From assembly GCA_013306675.1 (NCBI GenBank), contig JABLUY010000356.1, forward strand, positions 1 through 28,222: a stretch of DNA of 28,222 nt, written 5' to 3'. The notes under the pieces are model-generated. The model did no database searches. It saw only the letters and a program-made list of their open reading frames with translations, and was not told the origin of the DNA. Below are positions 7,939 to 15,605 of this stretch, in pieces; position 1 is the first letter of the stretch; every line of letters starts with the position of its first letter. Both the position numbers and the translations under genes were made by a program. The DNA comes from Thraustochytrium sp. TN22. Lineage: Eukaryota; Sar; Bigyra; Thraustochytrida; Thraustochytriidae.

Positions 7939-10410
7939 ATGGCGGGCGCCAAGAGGCCGCTGGCGGCGCTGGCGCTGGCCGCGGCGCTGGCGGCGGCGCG
8001 CGCGGGCGGCGCGGAGGAGTCGCAGGCGCTGTGCGCGTGCGCGGCGTGCTGCGTGCCGCAGGATGACTTCGCGCGCGCGGTGGAGTCGAGCTTCGCGTAC
8101 GAGGAGGCGGCGGCGGCCGCCAAGCTCGGGCCCGACCTGGAGGGGAACGCGTACAGCGCCATCGTGCGCGAGGACCTCGATGGCGCCGAGCTCACGCACT
8201 TGAACCTGCTCGTGGCGTACGCGAACGGGTCTGCGCCTCTCGGCCTGGACTGCTCGGCGAGCCGCGCCGCCGTGGGCCGGGAGGGCGCGCTCGAGGTGAC
8301 CTCGGTGAGCCTGGGGACCCTGGACGGGTTGGACGGCTGCCGCGTGGACTGGGACGGCGCCTTCGAGAGCATCGACGACTTCCAGCACGACGACCTCGTC
8401 CTGTTCTTCCTGCTGGACGACCTCATGGCGCCTGGCGAGGAGGGCACGATTACGGTCGTCGCGGACGCCAGCACGCCCATCGCGACGACGGAGGAGCTGG
8501 AGCAGCCGAACTTTCTCGTGACCACCTTTAGCATGGCGCAGGCCGCGGTGGACGCGGACTACGTCATGTCGATGGCGCTGGCCAAGAACACCCACACCGC
8601 AGCCGCGTGCCCGTTCCCCGCCACCGTCACGCTCGATATCGGCCAGGCCTGTACCGAGGTGGTGGCCGCGACAGCCGGCGCGGACGGCGAGTACTCATAC
8701 ACGATCCCGTCGTCGTCGCTGGACCAGGTCCTGGACACCTGCGTGACGGACACCAGCAAGATCAGCGAGGCCGGCAACGAGATCGTCTACGAGGTCGATG
8801 CCACGCTGAGTTTCGCGCTGCCGGACGGCTGCGTCTCGGACGGCAAGCCGCATCCGACCATCGCGGGCGGGGCGACGACCATTGCCTACAGCGCGCGCCT
8901 TTCGCAGGCAACGGGCACCAGCGGCTCTGGCGCCGTGACGCAGCTGGTCGTGGCCGCGCAGGACTATGGCGTGGAGCCCTGCGACGGCCGCATTGTGCCC
9001 ATGGGCCACCTTGTGCTCAACTTCACCATGTCCTCGTCTCTGACGCCCAACTCGTGGGAGGTGCTGGATGGCGCGGCCATGGGCGACGTACCCATGGAGC
9101 TCGTGGACACGCCAACGTGCACAGACGACACTGCCACGAATGGCAACTTCGCCTGCCGCGGCGCCATGCGCACCACGGAGTGCCTGCTCATGGATGCGCT
9201 CGAGTCCCCGCCCGGCAGCTGCGCCTTTGACACCCTCGGCTACTTTACGCTCCGCGCCACCTTCGACTACGGCAGCTCCTCGGAGACGGTCGGCCTCAAG
9301 GACCCGACGCTGGCCAACACGAACGTCTTCAGCGGCGACGCCTGCCCCGTCACAGCTGTGCAAAACGACGTGACCGGGACCTACCCTGTGGAACTCGAGC
9401 TCGACTTGACGACGCTCAATAACCCGGTTACCGTGGACCTTAGCTTCGCCAACTTGGACAACGAGGCCTCGGTGACCTTGCGCATTCTCAGCGTGCACGT
9501 GACCATGGAGGATAACACGTACGCGCGCACGTATGACGTCGAGGCCAAGCTCGCGCAGATGAGCAACTCTCGCAGCACGTTCTTTAGCGACGGCCACTTT
9601 TGCCGCTTCGCCAACGACGACGAGACCTGCGGCCCGTTCTACGACGCCGACCAGGGTCGGGTCAACTCGTACGTGACGTCGAATGCGGAAACCTTTCTGG
9701 TCGCGGACCGCGGCTACCAAGGCTGCGAGCTCATGAGCGAGCGCGCCTCGGACCGCTTCATCTTTACACCCAACGAATGGGTCTTTGGCAGCTGGACCGG
9801 CGCGACCGCCGAGATGGTCTTCACGGTCGTCGCGGAGGTGGACACCTGTGCCACATCCTCGGTCGCGGGCCGTGGGGAGACCGCCGTCGGCGCGGAGGCC
9901 TCCTCCGAGGCGCTTCGCGTGGTCACCCTGCAGCGCTCAGTGACCGTCACGAACCCGGACACGGTCTCCGGCAACGAGGACAACGAGACTGAGGCGGGTG
10001 CGGACGCCGGCCTTGCCGTGGGGCTCACGTTCATGTTCCTCTTTCTGATCGGCGCCTTCGTCGCGCGTCGTAGGTACTTGCGGGCACGGGCTGCGCAGGA
10101 GGACGCGGCTGACCTGCCCCGGCTCGCGCCGGCGGACCTGGAAGCGATCGCCAGCGATCCTCGAAGCGCTCTGTACGCTGTACGTCTGCAGCGGGAGCAG
10201 GAGGCCAAGAACGTGCGCCAATTCCGCCTGGCGGCGCTGCTCCCGCCGGCGCCCTCTTTGTTTGGTGGGCTCTCGCGCGTCTCCTTTGTCATTCGCGTCC
10301 ACAAATCAGGCAGCACGCATGCCGCAGAGGACCAGGACGACTCGGACGACTCGGACGACTCGGACGGTGGCACGGGCACGGATGCGACCGCCGACGCAGG
10401 CAAAGCGTAG
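7939..10410 (+). CDS. type-I membrane protein with large Cys-containing extracellular region, 823 aa, unrecognised family
   Basis: Starts at CAGGGATGGCG, the first ATG followed by a convincing signal peptide (MAGAKRPLAALALAAALAA, cleavage near ARAGG|AEE). The roughly 660-residue lumenal/extracellular part contains many cysteines and β-strand-like segments with recurrent ACTEVV, DTCVTDTSK, DGCVSDGK motifs and a few N-glycosylation sequons. A transmembrane helix at about 690-709 (GLAVGLTFMFLFLIGAFVA) is followed by ARRRYLRAR. The cytosolic tail holds VRQFRLAALLP and SRVSFVIRVH, conserved in the upstream paralogue, and ends in an Asp/Ser repeat and TAG. Compared with the paralogue at 5029-6906 it carries an additional N-terminal domain of about 165 aa. 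Likely a surface or endomembrane receptor/adhesin-like protein by topology; family and ligand are unknown. Confidence 0.85.
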   Translation: MAGAKRPLAALALAAALAAARAGGAEESQALCACAACCVPQDDFARAVESSFAYEEAAAAAKLGPDLEGNAYSAIVREDLDGAELTHLNLLVAYANGSAPLGLDCSASRAAVGREGALEVTSVSLGTLDGLDGCRVDWDGAFESIDDFQHDDLVLFFLLDDLMAPGEEGTITVVADASTPIATTEELEQPNFLVTTFSMAQAAVDADYVMSMALAKNTHTAAACPFPATVTLDIGQACTEVVAATAGADGEYSYTIPSSSLDQVLDTCVTDTSKISEAGNEIVYEVDATLSFALPDGCVSDGKPHPTIAGGATTIAYSARLSQATGTSGSGAVTQLVVAAQDYGVEPCDGRIVPMGHLVLNFTMSSSLTPNSWEVLDGAAMGDVPMELVDTPTCTDDTATNGNFACRGAMRTTECLLMDALESPPGSCAFDTLGYFTLRATFDYGSSSETVGLKDPTLANTNVFSGDACPVTAVQNDVTGTYPVELELDLTTLNNPVTVDLSFANLDNEASVTLRILSVHVTMEDNTYARTYDVEAKLAQMSNSRSTFFSDGHFCRFANDDETCGPFYDADQGRVNSYVTSNAETFLVADRGYQGCELMSERASDRFIFTPNEWVFGSWTGATAEMVFTVVAEVDTCATSSVAGRGETAVGAEASSEALRVVTLQRSVTVTNPDTVSGNEDNETEAGADAGLAVGLTFMFLFLIGAFVARRRYLRARAAQEDAADLPRLAPADLEAIASDPRSALYAVRLQREQEAKNVRQFRLAALLPPAPSLFGGLSRVSFVIRVHKSGSTHAAEDQDDSDDSDDSDGGTGTDATADAGKA

Positions 10411-10482
10411 ACGGCGAGCTTGAGACGCGTAGAGACCGCCGACGCAGGCGCAGTGTAGATGGCGAGCTTGAGACGCGTAGAG
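10387..10482 (+). repeat. 48-bp x2 tandem duplication spanning the TAG stop
   Basis: Unit 1 is 10387-10434 and unit 2 is 10435-10482, differing at a few positions. Unit 1 includes the last eight codons and stop (TAG 10408-10410) of the membrane-protein gene; unit 2 carries its own in-frame TAG at 10456-10458. The period is a multiple of three, so readthrough of the first stop would add 15 residues only. Confidence 0.85.
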
Positions 10483-10548
10483 ACCTCCTTGCTGGTCATG
10501 GTGAGCACAAAATACCATTTCTGTTGTTGTTTTTTTACATCTTCAGGC

Positions 10549-11103
10549 CTACATCGAGGTGAGAAGGATTGGTGGGTCCAAGATGGTAGAGTACGTTTGC
10601 AGATTACAGTCGTCCCCCACGGCGGGCCCGCTCAAGGAGCCCGAGGACGCCAGCGAGCCCAAGGATACTGATTTCAACCCCGACGCCGCGAGCGCGCCGA
10701 GCGCCGGCGCAGACGCCTGGCGCGCCAGCTCGCGACGGACGTCGTCGTCCGACCTGCCGCTGCCGCTGACGCCGGTGGCCCCGCTGACGGAGCGTACGGA
10801 CGCGGGCCTGGGAATACCGACCACGGCCCGCAGCGCCTCGCGATAGATGGCCTCTCCCTCGTCGGCGGCGTCCGCGAAGCTGTAGGCGGCGTCCGCCGTC
10901 GCCGTCGCGGCCGCGGAGCTCGCGTGGGACGAGGCGCGCCTGGGCCTGGGCTTGTTGGGCCCGGGCGCCGGCGCCTCGAAGCGCGCCACCTCGCTCGCCG
11001 GCGCCGCGGCCGCCCAGCCCAGGCCCGCGCCCACGCCCAGGCAGGCGCTGCGCGCGCCGCCGCCGCCGCGCGCGCCGCCCTCGCGGCTCTCGCACAGCCC
11101 CAT
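10549..11103 (-). CDS. small, probably N-myristoylated/palmitoylated protein, 184 aa
   Basis: On the minus strand the frame from ATG 11103 begins MGLCESREGG. Gly2 with Ser6 fits the N-myristoyltransferase consensus and Cys4 is a typical palmitoylation site, so plasma- or endomembrane attachment by dual lipidation is likely. The same frame extends upstream to 11196 through another ATG, but that would bury the motif; I choose 11103. The remainder is Ala/Ser/Gly-rich and probably disordered, with basic sites such as RPRRASSHASS (kinase-type RRxS), a helical AADEGEAIYREALRAVVG segment and a Ser/Leu-rich C-terminus. There is no known domain. It is head-to-head with the TPR-NudC gene (215 bp apart) and convergent with the membrane-protein gene (138 bp). 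Confidence 0.6.
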   Translation of the reverse strand: MGLCESREGGARGGGGARSACLGVGAGLGWAAAAPASEVARFEAPAPGPNKPRPRRASSHASSAAATATADAAYSFADAADEGEAIYREALRAVVGIPRPASVRSVSGATGVSGSGRSDDDVRRELARQASAPALGALAASGLKSVSLGSLASSGSLSGPAVGDDCNLQTYSTILDPPILLTSM

Positions 11104-11208
11104 CGCGCGCGCCGCCGCGCGCGGGTCTCGCGTCTGGGCCTCCCGGCCGGCCGCGGCGAGTCCTCGTCCTCGCCCCCCCCTCCAGAACGGCATCAACGTC
11201 GCGGCGGC

Positions 11209-11239
<31 letters not shown>

Positions 11240-11318
11240 GGCGTCCTCGCGGCGCGCCGCGGCGGCGCGGGAGGGCGGGCGGGCGGCGGCGGCGGCCGCT
11301 CGCGGCCCGGCGGCCGCC
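11104..11318. promoter_or_regulatory. putative bidirectional promoter
   Basis: The 215 bp between two divergent start codons are extremely CpG/GCG-rich, with (GGC)n around 11200-11240 and a C-run near 11165. With so little space, both genes must draw their core promoters and 5'UTRs from this segment. No TATA box is visible. Confidence 0.45.
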
Positions 11319-12440
11319 ATGGCGGCGGGCGGCGGCGTAGCGGCGCGCGTGGCGGAGCTGGAAAAGGCCAAGGCGGAGGCGAACGAGCTCTTCAAGCGCG
11401 GGCAGACCTTCGCCAAGCACACGCTCGGCAAGAACTCCATGGTGGAGGCCTGCGCCAAGTACGGGACGACGCTGCAGGGCGTGCTGACACTGATGGGGAC
11501 GCTGGACGAGGAACCTCAAGACGAGGTGCGCGAGGTGCGCCCGAGGCTGGACGACCTGCGGCTCACACTGCTGCTCAATCTGGCGGCGGCGAACCTGGCG
11601 CTCGAGTCGCCCGACACGGCGGTCAACTGCTGCAATGCGGTGCTGGAGGAACGCCCGCGGCACGCCAAGGCGCTGTTTCGGCGCGCCAAGGCGCACAGCA
11701 TGGGGGGCGATCTCGCGGCCTCGCTGGCGGACCTGGAGGAGGCCATCCGCGCGGCGCCGGGCAATCGCGAGCTGCGCACAGAGCACCAGCGCATCAAGGC
11801 GGAGCTTGCCAAGGAGGAGCAGGCGGCCACGCTGCGCCGCGAGACCGAGGAGGGCCGCAAGCGCCAGCAGGACCGCGAGCGCGCCGACTGGCTCTCGAGC
11901 CTCGGCCTCGACGCGTACACGCGCAACGGCGCCGCCCTGGACGACTACGTGTGGGGCCAGACCGTGGACGAGCTTCACGTGCTGGTGCGCGTGCCAGAGA
12001 ACTTGCGCGCCAAGGAGGAGGTGGCCTGCGAGTTTGCGCGGAGGCACCTGCGTCTCGTCGTGCGCGGCCGGGCGCTCATCGACAAGGATCTGCGCTACGC
12101 GGTGACGGTAGATGAGAGCCTGTGGGAGATTGAGGCAGCCGGCTGCCTCCACATTACGCTGCGCAAGGAGCACGTCACTCGCGAGGACCGAGGTACGCCG
12201 GGCTACGAGTGGTGGGCGTCCGCCTTCGTGGGCGACCCGGAGATCGACATCACCGAGTGCAACGTGGGCGAGGACCTCTCCCAGCTGCCCGCGGACCGCC
12301 GCCAGGAGATTTCAGAGAGTATCGAGAAGCGCCAGGCCGACGACCGCGCGCGCGAAAAGGCCATGCAGAACCCGAACAAGCGCGCCATGTACGACATGCT
12401 CAAGAAGCACTTTCCCGATGTCCCGGTCGACATGCGATGA
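11319..12440 (+). CDS. TPR and CS-domain (NudC-like) cochaperone-type protein, 373 aa
   Basis: Starts at GCCGCCATGGCG, an excellent Kozak context. Residues about 10-165 form a TPR domain of FKBP/cyclophilin-type layout: an AKAEANELFKRG helix, then LLLNLAAANLAL, AVNCCNAVL, HAKALFRRAKAH and ASLADLEEAI. A charged coiled-coil linker (about 165-190) leads to a CS/p23-like domain at about 205-300 with YVWGQTVDELHVLVRVP, LRLVVRGR and HITLRK. The following WWASAFVGDPEIDITEC is the diagnostic post-CS signature of NudC proteins. A short helical tail ends VDMR. NudC and TPR-CS proteins act as Hsp90-linked cochaperones in the cytosol; that role here is inferred. No intron is needed. Confidence 0.85.
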   Translation: MAAGGGVAARVAELEKAKAEANELFKRGQTFAKHTLGKNSMVEACAKYGTTLQGVLTLMGTLDEEPQDEVREVRPRLDDLRLTLLLNLAAANLALESPDTAVNCCNAVLEERPRHAKALFRRAKAHSMGGDLAASLADLEEAIRAAPGNRELRTEHQRIKAELAKEEQAATLRRETEEGRKRQQDRERADWLSSLGLDAYTRNGAALDDYVWGQTVDELHVLVRVPENLRAKEEVACEFARRHLRLVVRGRALIDKDLRYAVTVDESLWEIEAAGCLHITLRKEHVTREDRGTPGYEWWASAFVGDPEIDITECNVGEDLSQLPADRRQEISESIEKRQADDRAREKAMQNPNKRAMYDMLKKHFPDVPVDMR

Positions 12441-12606
12441 GTAACGGATGCAAACGAAGGAGAACAAAGAAACCCCTCCATACCTCCTCGTTTTTTTACT
12501 TATTTGGGTCTCTCCAGAAGATGTTGTTGTCGTCATCGGGGATTTGTTGTTGTTTGGGTTGCTCTTGTTGGGCGATACACGGCGCGGTCCAGATCGTGAT
12601 GAAAAC

Positions 12607-14104
12607 TCAGAAAAAGTCGCGCAGGAAGACAGCACGTTGCTCGAGCGAGCTGAGGCTGCGCGAGTGAAGCAGCGTGGCGAGGTTGCTGCGGTCGGACGGG
12701 TTGGTGCCATCGCCGTCCTCGGGCAGCGCTTCGAAGACGGCGTCGAGGCGCTCCTTGTCGGAGTTGCAATCGCGATGCGCGGCGCTGTAGATTCCGACGG
12801 CGAGGCGCTCGATGAGCTGGTCGTCCTCCGGGGCCCAAGGCTCAAAGTCCGAAAGCTTACCCTGCAGGAGCGAGAGCGCCGCCTGAAAGTCGCCCGAGCT
12901 CTGAAAGACGGCCCAGATGACGTCCTTGGGGCTGCGTTGCGAGGCCTTCTCCAAGTGCTCGAGGACCTCGCGCAGGTTGGAGATACCGGCGCAGGGACGG
13001 TTGGGTTGCGGCGGGTTCGTGAGCGATCCCGGCACGCCAGACTCCACCCACTCGCTCGGCGCGCGGGCCTCCGGCGGGACCGGATCCATGCCGAGCTGGA
13101 GACGCGCAATCCTGACCATATCGCGGCGCCGACAGCACTCTCGCATGGACTGCGCGCTGCGCCCGGGCACAAGGCCGTCGATCTCGGCGTCGTTCCATGC
13201 CTGCATGCCCGTTGTGCCTTCCTCATCCACCGCAATGAGCTTCTTGACAAAGTCGAAGAGAACATCCACCTCCTCGCGGGTCCACATCTTGAACTTGGAG
13301 CCGCGAGAGACACCGCGGCGCTCGGGGCGCTGGGTATCGTTCGCCGTGCCGATTCCCTCGCCCGTGATCTCCTCACGTGGCGGCGTCGCAGGCACCTCCT
13401 GGATCGCCTGCAGGTCTGCCTCACCCAGGGCGTGCGCGTCCGGGTGCGCATGCGCGTGCGCGTGCTGATGCTGATGCGGATGCGAATGCTGGTGCACATG
13501 CAAGTGAGGATCCGGCTGCGTCGCGGCGTCTGGGTGCGGCGGCAGCTCGTGCGCGAGCGCTTCGTGCGACTGCACGAGGCCGCCGTGGCTCATGTGCGCG
13601 GTCTTGATGGGCATCATGTCCACGTCCCCGTCCTCGTCCTCGCCAGATCCCGACGCGCTGTCCTGCATTTGACTTTCGTGCTGCGGCTGCGTAAGCGGAT
13701 CGTGCGCCCCAGCGTCTTCGTCCGGATACAGCCTGTACGGGTCAAAGTCCAGCGCCATCCCGCTCTTGATGGAGTCGTGCACGTACTCGAGCGTAAGCAG
13801 AAACTTGACTGCGACGTTCCTGTCCGTCAGCCTGGCCCGCCCCTCGTGCCCTTTCCACCCAGCTTTTTCAAAACTCACGGTTCATCCCTTGCGCGATCGC
13901 TTCCTCCTTGGTGAAATTCCGCGGCCGCAGGTGGATCGTGCTGTGGTACTTATTAAACACCGCCGGCTCATTCCGCACAATCTTGCCATTGTTCGCCAGG
14001 ATCCCCTTCTTGATGTCCTTGCGCCCCTCGCACGACGTCGGCAGCGTGAACAGCCAGTCCTGGAACAGCCCGCCCTCGGGCGCCACGCCCAGCTCGTCGC
14101 CCAT
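12607..14104 (-). CDS. RAP1/TERF2IP-like telomere protein (two exons, 475 aa)
   Basis: Join of exon 1 (14104-13879) and exon 2 (13808-12607); the splice restores one frame, giving ...AQGMN-L-KFLLTLEYV. Residues about 13-105 form a BRCT fold: LFTLPTS, a KKGILANNGKIV helix, and LLTLEYVHDSIKSG...FDPYRL, the RAP1-style BRCT end. Then comes an acidic linker and a His-rich run (HSHPHQHQHAHAHAH). A Myb/SANT domain follows, KMWTREEVDVLFDFVKKL ... AWNDAEIDGLVPGRSAQSMRE. The C-terminal part has SSGDFQAALSLLQG ... EPWAPEDDQL, like the RCT-proximal signature of animal RAP1. In animals and fungi RAP1 is a shelterin subunit acting at telomeres and in gene silencing. The domain order BRCT-Myb-RCT is the main evidence. 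Convergent with the TPR-NudC gene (166 bp between stops). Confidence 0.75.
13809..13878 (-). other. 70-bp spliceosomal intron in the RAP1-like gene
   Basis: On the minus strand the donor is C|GTGAGT and the acceptor GTCGCAG|TC, with a CTGAC branch-like motif inside. Splicing joins a phase-1 exon end to two bases at the acceptor and fuses the two halves of a BRCT domain. Retention gives a stop (TGA) four codons past ATGAAC, truncating the protein at 78 residues. A nearer AG (after GACGGACAG) would leave the wrong phase. Confidence 0.75.
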
Positions 14105-15605
14105 CCCGCCGCGCCGCCGCCGCCGCCGCCGCCGCGCCCGCCGCGCCGCGCCGCGCCTGCCGCCGCCGCCGCGTCCGCCGCGCCCGCCGCCGCCCCGCGC
14201 GAGCCGCCGCGCCGCGCCGCGCCGCCGCGCGAAGCCCGTCTGCCGCGCGCCGCGCGCCGCGCGCCGCCGAGGCGGGAAAAACCCGCGCGCAGCCGCGGCC
14301 CTTGAACCAAGCGCGGCGACGCTTCGCCGACTTGCCGCGCGCCGGCCCCTACTGGGCGCCGCGATTGCGCCTGTGTGGCGGCGCCGCTTCGGCCATTTGC
14401 GCCGCGGCGGTCAGTTGCCGCCGCGCCGCGCCGCGCGGTGGTTGGCTGCCAGGCGGCGCGCCGAGGCCGAGTCGGCGGGCGGCTGCGCCGCGCGCGGCGG
14501 GCAGACCTTCAAGTTAGCCTCTCGCTCGCCCGGAGGCGGGCGGGCGGGCGGCGGCGGCGCGGCGGCGCGGCCGCGATGGCGCGCGGGCTGCGCTGAGCTG
14601 GGCCAGGGCCGGCTCGGGCCCAGGATGCGTCGTGCCTGCGTGGCTGCGCTGCGGCCGAAGGACGAGCTCGCGGCGCTGCTGATCTCAAGGATGACGAGCT
14701 GGCCGCGAGGAGGCACGGACGGACAAGTTTGATTGTATCATGGCTGTGGTTTGAACTCATGTAGGCTACACGACGATGAAGATGAGATGATGAAGATGAC
14801 GAATCTTGGTGGAGGCGACGCGCGGAAGTCAGCCCAGAGAGCGGTACCAGTGGAGAGAGGAGGGATCAGCGTGCTATCACGATATCTGCGCTCCGGCTTC
14901 GGCCCATGGAGCTGTAGACCATTCATGCACGCAACATGAGTTGCGGGTCATACTACCTGTGCCGTGGTTTTGACTCTACACGGCGTAGGCGTTTTCACCC
15001 CGCGATAGTCCTTAGTACTGTTGGTCGTGGTCATCTCGACAAACGAGCTCGGAGAGAGGTGTGGGTGAGATGTGCGCTCGCCGAACGAGCTCGGAAAGAG
15101 GTGTGGGTGAGAGGTACTTGACTGTGAAAGCCAGAACTCGATGGATGATCAGGTCACCTTATTGCGCTTCCAGAGAGATGTGTTTGCGGAGCAAGTTACG
15201 CTCCACGCATGTGCCATGCCTGGCTTGACGCCTCCTCCTCCTCCTCCATGCGTTATCGAAGGCCCGTGCGTCTCTGGCTCCGTTTTTGGTGTAGCGCTCG
15301 CTTCTCATGTTCGTGCATGGCCCGATCATTCCGTGAGCAAGCGCGCATCACGCGCGCTCGCGCGCCGAGGCGGGGGGGCTTTCCACGATCGACACAAGGA
15401 GACGACCATCGTGTGTCACGCAACCCCCCCCCGCTTTTTGCCCGTCGTGCGACTCGGACCCAGACGCGGGCCTGGCCGGCGCAGCGCAGCGCAGCGCGCA
15501 ACGCACAGGCGCGCGCGTGGGGTGCCGCGCCGCACGGTCGCCGCCTCCCCCGCGAGCGAGCCGTCGCACGGAGGCAGCAGGGCGTGGGCCCAGGCCACGC
15601 GTCCC
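14105..15605. other. long GC-rich divergent intergenic region
   Basis: About 1.5 kb between the RAP1-like start and the CofD-like start. 14105-14600 is nearly pure (CCG)n/(GCCGC)n sequence where all frames are open for compositional reasons. A 35-codon ATG ORF (14624-14731) looks unremarkable. 14730-15140 is less GC-rich and contains the 29-bp direct repeat listed separately. An ATG at 15141 is in frame with the CofD-like gene but adds 155 low-complexity residues. I see no further gene. Confidence 0.5.
15042..15112. repeat. 29-bp direct repeat, 42-bp period
   Basis: AACGAGCTCGGAGAGAGGTG-type sequence followed by TGGGTGAGA occurs at 15042-15070 and again at 15084-15112 with a single mismatch (GAGAG/AAGAG). 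It lies about 500 bp upstream of the CofD-like ATG. It could be a recent duplication of a regulatory site; no function can be read directly. Confidence 0.75.

Noticed and set aside
12448-13914. 488-codon plus-strand frame opposite the RAP1-like gene
   Set aside because: No domain recognisable, overlaps exons with clear BRCT and Myb motifs on the minus strand.
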